Shown: positions 45,303 through 57,148 of the stretch, piece by piece
How the letters are laid out: each line of letters starts with the position of its first letter
Position numbering within the stretch: the stretch's first letter is position 1
NCBI GenBank assembly: GCA_947179485.1
Contig: OX359248.1
Location: forward strand, 53,826,386-53,890,385
Direction of reading: 5' to 3'
Length of the DNA stretch: 64,000 nt
Origin: Allacma fusca
Lineage: Eukaryota; Arthropoda; Collembola; Symphypleona; Sminthuridae
Notes under the pieces: generated by a model
Databases searched by the model: none
What the model saw: the letters and a program-made list of their open reading frames with translations, nothing else
Told to the model about the DNA's origin: nothing
Program-made: the position numbers and the translations under genes

Positions 45303-48018
45303 ATAATTGAATGGAATATAAACGGTATCAATAACTTTTTAAATTTATGTATGACGGATAGAAATATGATTTTAGACTGATTTGGTTTTTCTATCCGAAA
45401 CTTGGAGTACGTCAAAAAATCTTAACTTTATGAATTCTAATGAACTTAGTAAATTTAACTGTCACATTAACCCAGCAACGAGACAAAATATAACAGGAAG
45501 AGCCAGCGGCGGCTTACTTATTCTCATTAAAAAATGTTTCCTAATAATTAATAGTTTCAATACCTTTGATTTCGTAAGCACAATCGTGATGAAGCATGCT
45601 ATCTCGAACAAAATCCTAATCTTATTTTTTCTATATATTAAGCCTGGATGCGCGTTTACCCACTACATTTCAAAACTAAAGGTTATTGAGGAGATCTCGA
45701 GAGAATATCCAGGAGAATGTATGTATATTATTGGGGATTGAAATGCCAGAATGGGGCAACAGAATTACTTCCCAGATATTGATTCAACAAATGTTCTGAT
45801 AAAACGCTCAAGCATTGATCTGGTAAATAATAGCAGAGGAACCCTTATGTTTGAAACGCTATCTGATCTTGATTTTATTTTGTTAAATGGGCGGTGTATT
45901 AGCGATACCCCAGCCAATTTTACTTTCATAGGTCACAACGGCTCCAGCGTAATAGACCTCTTCTGGGTTAACTCAGTAGGTTTACCGTCCACCCAGGACT
46001 TAAAACCGCTTAATATAACACTGTCCACACATTTGCCTTTATGTATGTGTCTTCTGGATGTCTCTCCTGTCTCTCCTGAATCCATCTACACCCCAGTTGC
46101 AAAACAAGTTAAAATTAGATGGGAAGGAGGTAATGAAGCGTACCAAACCAGTTTAATTGATAATTTAAACAATATTATAGATAGTGAGAGCATTGAGGAC
46201 CTAAATCAGAATATCATCGAAGCTGTCAAATCAGCCTCCAAATCTAGCGGAATGGAAAGATCAGTATACGTTAGAAGTCACAACTGCACAAATAAACCTT
46301 GGTATGAAAATGTCTGTCGCCAATCAAGAGCCGCCGTAATCAACAAACTGAAACTCCTGAAACCGATCGAAAGTCGTATCTACAAGCCCGAAAATTACAC
46401 AATGACCTTTTGAAGAGCAAAAAAATGACGCACGTAAATTACAAAATATTGCATGAACAATCCCAAATCAATTAGAGATTTTTGGAAGACATTTAACTCT
46501 TAAATCCAGGTCAAACACAAATAACACAATTCCCGCGTACAAATGGCAATAATTTTATTCTAGAGTTATGCCACCTAAACAAAGTTTTTCCATCGCGAAT
46601 TTCACTAATCAGATTTACTTTCTAGACAGGGAAATTACGGCCTGTGAGGTTGATTTCACCCTACGTTTTCTTAAAAATAACAAATCGGCGGGCCAGGACG
46701 GGCTCTCTAACGAATTCTGGAAATTGCACAACTTTATGGTTAGTGCCAAATTCATTAGGGTAATTAAATCATTATACGACAACGCTGTGATAAAAATTAG
46801 AATCGGAACGACTCACACACCGCCTACCGGAACACTCAATAAATCATTTGTTTGCAGACGACAACGTCACCCTTGCTGAATCGAAAACAGCTCTACAAAA
46901 TAAAATCAATATATTGGGTGACTATTGCGACAAGAACTTTCTCTCAATAAATCTTTCAAAAACAAAAGTAATTATTTTCAGGAATGGAGGTAACTACTTA
47001 GGTTCCTGGAAATGGTATTTTAAAGAAGAAGTTATCCAAATAGTTTCGGAATACGCATACCTTGGTATTCCCTTCTCCTCACGTGGCAGCTTTAGACGCG
47101 CCGCAAACTCCCTGAAGAGAAAATCCTTGTCACTAATTGGCCCCACCCTACATATTCTTGGGGCATCCCGTACCGACTCATGGGCATCTAAAACTGACAT
47201 ATGCCGCCGAATTATGGTCATTCATCATGCCTTCGGAAATCGAAATTATCCAAAACCAATTTCTCAAAAAGCTACTCTGTCTTCCCGACGATACGATTTC
47301 CCATGCACTACGACTAGAAACAGGTAGAAGTAAGGTTCTTTAAAAGGTTATAGGATTGGCACTCCGGTTTTGGTGTAAAATTCTTGCCATGCCAGAATCC
47401 CGGATAGTAAAAATCTGCTATAACAGACTATTTAAGACAGGGAACAACAATATAAGTCCACCATACCATTGTGGACTAATTTCGTCCGGAAAACGTTATT
47501 CAAATACGGATTTGCTTCGGTATTGGAGTTTCAGTCTGCTGAATACACGGCAGGCTTTTATCAAAATATCAGTGGTCTTTGACTCAATGACAAATGAAGA
47601 TCTCGATAAAGTTGTTAACTCCTCCTGGCGCCCAAATTACAAACTAGTAAAAAATCATTTTTCCGCGTCAAATTACCTAAATTACGTTATTCCTTTCAAA
47701 TACATCCGTCTTTTCGCCAACATTCGGTTGGGCTCAAACTCCTTGTATACTATAAGAGCCAAATACAAACTTACCTCTCCAGATATATGTAACGGATGTA
47801 ACCTTCAAGAACCAAATGACTTACTCCATTTGTTAGTTAGATGCCGCATTTTTGAAACCCCCAGAAGACTCCTTGAACTTAAATATAATATTTCTAAATT
47901 TAATAACATCACCTCATTACAACGTCTTTTCAGAGACCCTTCGAGCGATTTTTTATGTGATATTTTCAAATTCATTTATAATTGTACAACAAGAATTTAT
48001 TTGTTTGATGATATGTAA
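45303..48018 (+). pseudogene. LINE ORF2 remnant (endonuclease, reverse transcriptase, zinc motif)
   Basis: The apurinic-type endonuclease begins with IIEWNINGIN (45303), then FLSETW, IIGD-stop-NARMG (the conserved GDFN motif carries a stop at 45739-45741) and SVIDLFWVN. RT begins near 46640 with NKSAGQDGLSNEFWK, breaks after TPPTG, and jumps directly to LFADDN (46848). Most of the RT fingers/palm segment between these motifs is therefore deleted. The C-terminal part (47356-48018) keeps CNGCN...HLLVRC, a CCHC-type motif. Several frameshifts separate these blocks. Confidence 0.82.
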
Positions 48019-48342
48019 GTAACTGTATAGCAATATGATAAGGATGATATGGGCGCTGCCCGAAAAGATTCCTGAATAAATTTCAAATTTCAATTTCATA
48101 TCGCAATTATCGTTCTCGGGTAAAGCACATTTTACGATATAGCGTCTATCGGCGATATATCGGACCTTACCTTTATAAAAATTAGATAGGCTGGGGAAAT
48201 TTATAACGCAATAATTTCAGTGATTCATCTAAATTTACATATATCAGAACAATACAGTTAACAATAAATTAACGAAAACTGCAGGTTATAAGGAAGCTTA
48301 CTGCAATGAATATGAAAGGTTACTTTAAAATAAAGTAACAAA

Positions 48343-48552
48343 TTAATCCTCTGCATCAAAGAATAAATCCGAGGAATCCTCCAAGACAGATTGTGCGGTG
48401 ACGAAACTAACGTTGTCATCCAAGTCGGCATCTTCTGACACGTACAAATCTTGAGTCACCGAATTCGGTGACTCTTCGCCTAATTTGACACTAACTGCTT
48501 TGAGTTGATTTTTCATTCCGAGTGTTATTTTCCGTAGTTGATATAATTGCTG
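48343..48552 (-). pseudogene. hAT transposase N-terminal remnant (BED-like finger)
   Basis: Read on the minus strand, the end of hAT-like sequence encodes LRLCINCKKQ then ITLGMKNQLKAV, resembling a BED zinc finger (CxxC, then a T-x-x-M-x-x-HL pattern) in which the expected His is Gln. An acidic tail follows up to a stop at 48343-48345. It lies inside the element bounded by 43791 and 49161. The family assignment is inference from this motif plus the element's ends. Confidence 0.45.
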
Positions 48553-49480
48553 GATCTGTTTCTTACAGTTTATACAAAGCCTTAAATATATCTTTTCTTA
48601 GCAGAAAATATTCCCAAACCTGAGCTATGTCATCTGTAATCGTTCGAGTCATAAACTTTGTTCATGAGATCTGTATCTAGTTTTTTAATTCTTTCTTTTA
48701 CCCCCTCCATCGATTCCGCTCATCTTCACTAACTATCATAAACGATTGTTGTTTTCTTAAAATACATACATTGTTAAACTGAAAATGCGTCGGAGAGAAA
48801 TGAAATGAGGACGACTGCACGCACAATTATTGTTGATGACGATAATACATGTGTGCAGTTTTGCATACTATATACATGAAATTTGCATACAAAGTATGTT
48901 TCTAGTAAAGGAGCTTGTACGGCAGCGGTGTTTAAACCAGTAATGCTTGTATGTCATTTATAGATGAATCCCTTTGTATTATTCTTATTTAACTGCGCTA
49001 CCAAAGGCACATGAGAAACAGGACCCAATGTATTTAAATTGATATTTGCGAGACACCGATATTCTGACACATTTTGTGGTTTTTATAGCAAGCTATATCG
49101 GTGGTAAAATGGTGATATTTCTGAGAATATCGTCTCGGCATTATCGTATTTGGCATCCCTAATTTCAACCCGTTAGTCAAAGTTTTCTCTGGGCCTCTGG
49201 GATTGGGGTATTAATGACGTATGATGCAGGCATATTCCAATGTAATTTGCTGGCAGTAATATTACATTCCATTACACTGACTTGAAAGAAATTTCATGGG
49301 AAATGGTTTGCATCATTGCATCTTATTAATTATGAATTTATTATTATAGAAAAATTGAATTCTTTGTCCTTATCTTATTAACATAATTTATCATCTATGT
49401 ACATCCCAAAAAAATTTTATCCAGGATAAGATCCTTACAAGGATAAACTGTGTGCGATATCCATATATCCGATATACAGG

Positions 49481-49496
49481 TATTTATATATATAAT
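49481..49496 (+). promoter_or_regulatory. Candidate TATA box of the P450 gene
   Basis: TATTTATATATATAAT lies only 19-34 bases before the initiator ATG. If used, the 5' UTR would be almost nil, so it may instead be AT-rich leader sequence. Confidence 0.3.
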
Positions 49497-49514
49497 TGAA
49501 GCAATTCCTCAACA

Positions 49515-51732
49515 ATGGTAGTTGAAGACATTCAGTGCTGGACTACTCCTGCTGTCCTACTATTGATTATACTGGTGGGCTTGTTTTATCAAAAGTTGAG
49601 GGAAACAGCCGTTGAAAATATTCCGGGTAAGCAGCCACTAAGTTTTTATTAATTTAATTAAACCATAAATCGCTGAAGAGGAAGTTCTCCTAAATAATCT
49701 ATTATCTTATTTATTATCTTTTTTAATTTTTGAATTCTGAATATTTTCGGCCTTGTAAAAACCTTCAATAAAATTAGAACCGTGCAGGGTTTACTGTAGC
49801 GAAATTGTGCCTCTATTATCTACAAAATTGAAACTATTGAAAGATTATCTCGAAATGTTGCTTACTAACCATGAGATCAAGGCTCAAGTGAGACTAAAAT
49901 CTCGGAATTTTAACGTAATTACTAAATGTTTAAGTTTGAGTCAAGTTAAGAATTAGGCGTTTAAAATATTTATCCACACACAAATGTCATATTTTTTAAA
50001 ACATAATTCCGGAAAAAAAATAATACGAAGTTTTTCCTCAGGTCCTAGGTTCGCTTTGCCTCTGGTAGGACATTTACCCTTCGTAAGTGACCAACCACAC
50101 AAGACGTTCTTGAAATGGAAGAAAGTTTATGGGCCAATATTTTCGGTTCAACTTGGGCATTTAAGGTAGAATAATTAGATAGGCATTCTGATTAATATTG
50201 CTGGACATGGATGGTTATAATCTTATAATAATTGGTCCACGTTATTCCTTGCTTGATTTTTAACTAAATTAAAGTTTTGACGTTTATTATTTTGATGTAA
50301 ATTACTCCATGTATGAAGAACGGTAGTCCTAAATGACTTAAAGCTCATTAAGGAAGCCTACAAAATGCCCGAATTCATGGGTCGACCACCACAAGCAGTT
50401 TTCGAGAGAGCTTCTGATAAAAAAGGTACACAAAAAAATATGAATTAAATAAACTGTAATTTATACCAAATTCTTCCTTTAAAAATTTTTTTTACAGGAA
50501 TCGGATTTGTATCCGGTCCGGATGTATTTGAACAGCGAAATTTCTTTGTAAAATGTGCTCGTCAGTTTTGTTATAACGATCGCGGCCATTTTGAATCCAA
50601 AATCCAAGACGAAATTTCCCATGTACTATCTAAAATTGGCGAAAATGTAAATCAGCCTTGTAAAATGGAGCATTTCTTCAGCATACCAACGATTAATGCA
50701 TTGTGGAGCTTCCTTGTGGGCGAGAGATTCGAACATTCGGATCCAAAAATTAAACATTTAGTTAAATGCGCTTCGGACTATCTGTCTATGGATGGGATCG
50801 CTGCAAAATTGGGTTATTTTGTGACCGTGGCTGCCAAACTTTTCCCTGATTTTACAGGCTTAACAAAACAGCTCAAAGGGGGTTTTAGCGTGTACGGGTT
50901 CATTGATCAAGAATGGAAGAAAGGTTGTTCGTCAAGAGTACCTGGACAACCTCGGAACTACAAAGAGGCTTGGATGGATAAATTTGAGACCGCTTCAACT
51001 AATTCTAGCTTTCATCCTTCACGTAATTATTAACTTAAAGCTTGTTGGTAAAAATTCTCGGAAGCAAAGGGGGTGGTTCCCATTTCCAAAATTAGGTTCA
51101 ATTTTATTTCAGGAAATTACTTCCCTGCAACATTAGGAGACATTTTGTTAGCTGCGGTAGAAACCACTGCTGCAACTATTGATTGGGCCGTAATCTACCT
51201 AGCGATGAATCCAGAACATCAAAAGAAACTTCAAGACGAACTTGATTCAGTAGTGGGTAACCGAGACCTTTTAGCATTAGACGATAGGCCTCAGTTACCA
51301 TACATGGAAGCGGTTATTCACGAAGTTCTGCGTATCTCTTCATTAGGCGCTTTCGGATTACTCCATTATACAACCGAAGATTGCCAGTTTCAAGGGTTTA
51401 GCATCCCTGACAAAACTTGTATCATCGGAAATTTGTATGCGGTTCATCATGACCCGGAGATTTGGGAGAGTCCGCAAGTATTTAGACCGGAGAGATTTCT
51501 TGATGAATCCAATGCTTTGATAAATACGGAAAAAATAGTTCCATTCTCAACGGGGAAGAGATATTGTATTGGCGAAAGTATTGCAAGAGATGAGCTCTTC
51601 TTATTTATTGCAAACATATTTTACAAATTTAATCTAATTTGTACGGAGAATAAGCCAGATCTAAATCCATGTCAAGGGGTTACCTCACCACCGAAACCTT
51701 ATGAAGTTATATTTATCCGGAGACAAAATTAG
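49515..51732 (+). CDS. Cytochrome P450, clan-2 type, complete, five exons
   Basis: Haem monooxygenase anchored in the ER membrane. Exons: 49515-49626, 50042-50165, 50319-50425, 50498-51022 and 51113-51732. They sum to 1,488 nt (495 residues) with all phases consistent. An N-terminal hydrophobic anchor is followed by a short Pro-rich hinge that leads into GPRFALPLVGHLPF. Expected motifs are present: I-helix with LAAVETTAATIDWA (an atypical Val in the usual A-G-x-E-T-T), ExxR in HEVLRIS, the meander FRPERF, and the haem-ligand loop FSTGKRYCIG with its Cys. The AATTAC...PRNY region before the I-helix matches clan-2 (CYP2/18/306-like) proteins. The exact CYP family and substrate cannot be given. 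ATG context AACAATGG is good. Confidence 0.92.
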
Positions 51733-53690
51733 CCAAAAATAATGGCCAAAACAATCTCTAATAATTATTGTATATCTACTAGACTACATAAATAACATCT
51801 AATTATATGTATGTATTTACTCAAAATGATATGACCTTGGTTTAATCATAAGGAGAGAGGGGATGCATGGCTAGTAGTGCAATCAATACTTCAAACAAAC
51901 TGTATAATTAAATTCATTCAGGAAATAATAGATGTGTATAGATCTGGTTATTACCAAGTTTGTGTATATTTTTACACATGTACATAATAACTATTACTTT
52001 GACTATGAAACCATTTTCCAGTCGGGAATTAAACTATTATTTGCATATTAATACTCTGTAAATTGACAGCTACTCTTTTACAGTTAACATAATGTTAATT
52101 TCAAACCGTTCATTTTCCTAAAATCAAACGTCCCAATTAGATGTGCCTTAAGATTTACAGACCCATTTTGAGGTTTTTTCACCCCAACATACCCTAGTAT
52201 TCATTTTCATTTTAGGGCATTTTGTGCACATACAGCCTGATCACAGCATTTTTCGAACGAAAAATATCCCACATATCTTGCTTACACAGTATTACAAAAC
52301 AGTATGTATGTTGATGGTAAAAAGGATACACATTAGGAAATCAAAACGGGATTGATAATTGAGCCAAATTCTTTTAACAATAAGTGCCTATAGCAATAAC
52401 CTCTGCTTGTGCATGTTTTCACACCAGTCGTGCAGTTACTGCTGTAATTTGTTCGTCGAGCACTATGATGTTCTCCTCAAATATGAACAAAAGTAGAACA
52501 ATTTATGTTCCATTTTACTTGCTACCACTGAGGTCAATTTGACGGAACACTGAATGTGAGCCCCGATGGTCAATTTGAGGTCACGGGACTACTGCTTGTG
52601 ACCCACTGATCGATGAGGTCATACTGAGGAATTGGAACTACTTGTGACAACCAACTTCTCTCTTGTAATCCCTCATAACCAAATTCAGATTTTGAAAACT
52701 GAAGCCTGCCTTGAACTTGCTGTTTCAAATTGTATGTTATAGTTTTGTGTTTTCGAAAACGGATAGTGTTTGTTTTATTTTGCTCAAAAAACAGTACCTG
52801 CATGGACAAAAAATCTAGCCAAATACGAATACTATCACTACGCGAAGTTACACACTACTACAAAGTGCTTCAACGAATCTTGGCTTGTCTCCATTAAAAT
52901 TAGAAGAATCAAACAAATGTTTTTACACAAATTTTATGATTAACGTAAGAGGAAGAATTAGCGTGATTTCTGCATTGAAAATTAAAAAGATAACGGCATT
53001 TATACACGGAAAAGTTATAATTTTTGAAGGAACTCAGCGGAAGTGCAGCTATAGGATCCCTACCTTCCAAGCATTTGCACTGATTTTTATCATCCCGATT
53101 GCCCAACTGAGGATAACTCCACCGGGGCTCCACCATAGTTGTTGTGTTTGCCAGAACAAAATCTTTCTGTGTTTACATTCAAACTTCCCATCTTTGGAGA
53201 GCAAAGTCGTGTTGATTGATAGATCGATAATCTCAAATGTTGATCCAGGTCAATGAAACAGATTTATTAAATTTGAAAAAGAATTGACATGAAGAATCTC
53301 TTAAGAGAGAATTTTTGATTCGGAGAAACATTCACCGTATGTCTCTGTGGTTGGAAATCAGTGTAAGCATATACGCCTGGTTTCACAAAAAAATCAATTA
53401 TATACGCCAAACTTATGTTTTGTATAAAAGAGAATTTTGTCACCCCATAAGTTGTGACCTTTTATACATAAAGAGACTGAGCTTTGAAATAATAAAATAA
53501 ATAAGTTATTTACTAATTGTTTCCAGCTTTGGAAACAATTAACAAATACCTGATTTATTTTGTTATTATATTTATTATTGAAGGGCATTTACATTGAATC
53601 ACCTGAAAACACTGAACTTTTAGATAACTATTGAAAAGGTTCTTTTCAAACGGGTTACGCCAATACTTGGCAACGTAGGGATCTGTTGAA
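51733..53690. other. Intergenic stretch
   Basis: AT-rich. Open frames up to 123 codons exist (52885-53256) but have no recognisable domain and overlap a frame on the other strand. Nothing else is supported. Confidence 0.4.
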
Positions 53691-53699
53691 TGCCTCCCT

Positions 53700-53800
53700 G
53701 AGAAACATAAAACTTTAATTTAATTTATAATGAAAACTTTTCGGGCGGCGCCCATATCATCCATATACAATAATAGTAAATATTTTTAAGATGAGTATAT
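53700..53800 (-). mobile_element. 3' fragment of a second LINE copy, minus orientation
   Basis: CTTTTCGGGCGGCGCCCATATCATCC (53737 onward, listed here only as a landmark in two parts: CTTTTCGGGC and GCGCCCATATCATCC) is the near-exact inverse of 48045-48070 in the nested LINE, followed by a similar A/T-rich tail. It is a 5'-truncated relative of that LINE. Its upstream limit is unclear. Confidence 0.6.
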
Positions 53801-54990
53801 AAGATAGAGGTCAGGAAAGTATTCCTAACACTGCAATAATAATTATAATAAATAAATCTAAACGTATCACACATGAATTCCTTCGAAGGAAACCTAATAA
53901 CCTACCTGACCGAAAAGCCCATAATATTTCCTACAAACTGGAGTCAAAAGATATTTGAGAAAGAAATTCGGCCGAGAACAAAAATTGGTTGTCTGAAATC
54001 CTCAAAAACCGTCGCTTTTACTTCACGTTTTTGACGGTTGTGACTTGTGACCGCAATTCTTGACCGACGTCAATGCAGCAAATTTTTAAACACCGTGAAA
54101 TCAATTTGCTTTAAAATGGGGGAATCACCTATTTTGCGTCAATAACCCCTTATATGGGATAACAGCAAAAGGGGAGAGGTAAAGGATGTGAAATACGGAT
54201 AATTTAATTACATGTAATTTTTGAATAACATACAGTAATTTATTATATTCTAATGCATGATAATTTTAATCTGAAGCTTTCCATTTTTACAAATAAAAGA
54301 AACTCTTACATTGCATTAGTAGTACGCTAGATGCAAATAAATGTAACGACCGTGAATTATTGTTGTACGAATAAACCATTATGTTTGATAATAATAAATA
54401 TTGTTGTATAATAAAGTATATAAAAACATATTTATTGAACTTCATTCATAATGGGTACTAATGGACAAAATTAATCAGTAAATAACTAGACGGCAGTCCA
54501 CTATAAACGCAGCATCTATTTACACATATATGTATACATGCATGTAAGTACTAATTAATTCATACACGATACCTACATTTATATATAATTACATGATTAT
54601 ACAGATCCTAAATGCGAGCGAGAACAAAATCGTCTATGCAGGTGGATTGGGACCATGAGCGTGAAGATGTAAGATGGATTTTATTAAAGTTATATTTGGG
54701 TAGCTAAGCTGAAAAATGATTTACAATGTTTTCTTATTAACCCATAATTATCGGTACTAAAAAATAATCTAATAAAAATTGAATCTATCTACAGTTATGA
54801 AAGTAGATAGGTCAGGCCCCAGAGTATTAAAATAAAAATACAAGTGAGAACTAATGAGCTGATTTGACATACTACCACTTATGCATACTTGGCTTATACT
54901 TGACTGACAATGAGAGAAATATTTATGAAGTTTTGACCACTTGAGTAAAAGTTTTAAATCCGTCAGCCAACCATGACGGGGATCAAATTA
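53801..54990. other. Intergenic stretch upstream of the Gly/His-rich gene
   Basis: Very AT-rich, with no supported gene. CCCTTATATGGG near 54150 resembles the inverted-repeat core of the AOX-intron element but has no partner nearby. Confidence 0.4.
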
Positions 54991-54995
54991 AGGAC

Positions 54996-55031
54996 TATAT
55001 ATAGCGCAAAGATATTGTTTCAAGTCAGTTC
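54996..55031 (+). promoter_or_regulatory. Core promoter of the Gly/His-rich gene: TATA box plus initiator
   Basis: TATATATA (54996-55003) is followed 31 bases later by TCAGTTC (55025-55031), an arthropod-type initiator, placing the likely start near A55027. This leaves an 89-nt 5' UTR before ATG 55116. Confidence 0.7.
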
Positions 55032-55115
55032 AAACTTCAACTCCAATCCTTAACAACTCAAAGTACTCCCGAAATATTCTAACCTTTCCTGAAGGTCTCG
55101 AACTATACTGCCAAA

Positions 55116-55821
55116 ATGAAACTGGTAAACAAGAATTTTAACACATTCATAAACTCAAAACATTTTCTTCTAAAAAACACGTTCTTTTTCCAGCACTTGT
55201 GAAGGGAAGTGTCTTTATATAAAGTTGTTGAGAAAATAATATAATTTAATCAACTGATTTGGAAATTTCTTTCGCTTTAGATATTGGTCGCTATCATTGC
55301 TCTTGCTGCAATCGCTGCAGCTGAGGAGTCCAAAGACGGTAGCGCCCTCAAGCGAGGAGCTGGCCATGGCTATGGTCACGGAATAGGACATGGTAGCCAC
55401 GGAGGTTGGGGACATGGTCATGGTGGTCACGGCGGCTCGGGCCATGGTCATGGTGGTCATGGAGGCTGGGGTCATGGTCATGGTGGTCATGGAGGCTGGG
55501 GCCATGGTAATGGTGGTCATGGACATGGTCAAGGTCATGAAAGTTATGGACATGGTCATGGTGGTCATGGAAACGGTTGGGGATACAATCTCGGATATGC
55601 ATTCCGTGCTGGAGGTGGCAGTACGTGGAATTGAATTTTAAGATCTGAAATTATTTTTCTGCTGAAATTCCTTATATCTGTATTTAATCAATAATGCTAA
55701 CATTTATTACCTTATTTCAGGCCACGGTGGACATGGTGGACATGGAGGACATGGAGGACATGGTCACGGACATGGCGGGCATGGTCACGGACATGGTCAC
55801 GGACATGGCTACCAAGGTTAA
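55116..55821 (+). CDS. Secreted glycine/histidine-rich repeat protein, complete, three exons
   Basis: Exons: 55116-55124, 55281-55614 and 55721-55821, 444 nt in total (147 residues). Exon 1 is only nine bases (Met-Lys-Leu). The splice brings it to ILVAIIALAAIAAAEES, giving a typical signal peptide with cleavage near AAA-EE. The mature chain is almost entirely Gly and His with some Trp/Tyr: units such as GGWGHGHGGH repeat every 10 residues. The third exon is a GGH/GHGH run ending in YQG. Such proteins are found as cuticle components, metal-binding proteins or antimicrobial peptides; which applies here is unknown. The many His suggest Cu/Zn/Ni binding. A strong TATA/initiator and AATAAA at 55973-55978 suggest high expression. 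Confidence 0.85.
55403..55522 (+). repeat. 30-bp coding minisatellite in the Gly/His-rich gene
   Basis: Four near-identical 30-bp units built on CATGGTCATGGTGGTCA encode the 10-residue GGxGHGHGGH repeat. It probably expands by slippage. Confidence 0.85.
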
Positions 55822-55972
55822 TTTATCAACAACGCTCGGGTGCCATTTCGCAACTCAATTCCTATAAAGCCTAAGTAATTTTTAGTTAAATTCACAATTG
55901 AATGTTACCATCTATATTTTCTTAAAAATGTTGAACTCTCTTGATTTAAAAGTATTTTAACTGTTATAGAGC

Positions 55973-55978
55973 AATAAA
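55973..55978 (+). terminator. Poly(A) signal of the Gly/His-rich gene
   Basis: AATAAA about 150 bases after the stop codon, followed by an AT-rich stretch. Confidence 0.75.
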
Positions 55979-55984
55979 AGCACG

Positions 55985-57148
55985 TACATGTTTGAATCTA
56001 CATAATATAATTACATATGAAGGTTTCATTTAAGACAAGTAACGTTGCTAAGGTTTGCGAATCGCGAACTTTATATATGTCGTAAACAATCTTCCTATTA
56101 CAGTGCACTCACTCTATAAATAAGGGGTCTCGGATATAAGGGATCGAGATGTAGCCTCGATTCCTGCTGACCCAATGCTTAAGACTTTACAGTCAGGGAC
56201 AATGTTTTTAATGGTTAAAATTTTCCGATCGAATGAACAAGTGTTTACTGCAGTTCTGTGTTCAAATTTTATTGCATTCAACGTTTATTGCTCCACATAC
56301 TGAAAGAATAAAAACATTAAGCAGCAACTCTGATATTTTGCATATAGCTAGAAAATCTCCCTTTAAACGAGTGCACTTACAAAATAAACTGAAATTGAGT
56401 TGCATTTCGGCACTTATAGAATACCATGGTGCAAGAAGGGCAAAATCACAGTAATTTCTGAAAAAGCGCTAAAAAGTGCATGTCGTTACATACAATTCTA
56501 AATATAAAATCATAAACGGGGGAGGGGGGCTCATTGTCTCATAAGAAGACAAAGAAAAGCACTTTATTTTACTAACGAAACACGAGTGTTTGAAATTCTT
56601 TCAGAATAGTTAAGTTTTAATAGTGCTAATTACTTAGCACAAACAAAATATTCACACATCATTACTTACCATAGTACTTGCCAATGTAGCCCGAGACAAA
56701 CACGTGAATACCTAAACAGTAAAATCGTGCTATTAAGATCATCACGTTATTTTTTCGCATAATACGGGATATACTACGACGAGTGCGAAATGACTTCACC
56801 CCCATTTAAAGGGGCGCTCTTTTATAAGCAGAGTTAACTATACCTATATATATTTGCGCTTATATACTTTAGAGATAAATAACTTACAAATATTCGAATG
56901 TCGGGACTATGACAATGATATTATTAAAATAGCAGATGTTTCATTCCAAAAAACAAAAAAGGTTAGACTAATTTAATGATGGAAGTGCCTCGTACAGTTA
57001 ATTCATTTAAGATCATTCATTTCTTTTGAAATCACTTTCCCAATTCGTACAGAGTATAGTCTATTTGAAACAACTATTTCAATTAAATTCTCTACGGAAC
57101 CTGGTCCTAATTGAATTCAAGAATATTTCCCATGCCTGGGTCGGCGCA
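55985..57148. other. Intergenic stretch
   Basis: No gene supported. A G-rich run lies near 56519-56529. TTTATAAGCAGAG near 56821 looks like a TATA box but sits over 300 bases before the next gene's ATG. Confidence 0.4.

Larger units (their letters stand above)
43833..48095 (+). mobile_element. Decayed non-LTR retrotransposon (LINE) nested in the hAT element
   Basis: Flanked by a perfect 15-bp duplication TCATATCGCAATTAT (43818-43832 and 48096-48110), which cleanly defines the insertion. Order is ORF1 remnant, endonuclease, RT remnant and a C-terminal zinc motif, ending with AATAAATTTCAAATTTCAA. Numerous stops, frameshifts and a deletion of the RT palm make it inactive. The FADD motif and lack of RNase H suggest a Jockey/CR1-like clade (tentative). 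Confidence 0.85.
43791..49161. mobile_element. Decayed hAT-type element interrupted by a LINE
   Basis: The left end TAGGGATGTCA (43791) and right end TGGCATCCCTA (49151-49161) are inverted repeats with the hAT-like core AGGGATG. They are flanked by ATTCCAAC (43783-43790) and ATTTCAAC (49162-49169), an 8-bp target duplication with one mismatch, the length expected for hAT. Without the nested LINE the element is only about 1.1 kb. It keeps a minus-strand coding remnant (48343-48552). It cannot be autonomous. Confidence 0.72.

Noticed and set aside
52885-53256. 123-codon plus-strand frame
   Set aside because: Low-complexity amino-acid mix, overlapped by a minus-strand frame, with no domain or promoter evidence.
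55215-55602. Met/Thr-rich and His-rich frames on the minus strand and an extra plus frame
   Set aside because: They are alternative-frame shadows of the Gly/His minisatellite.
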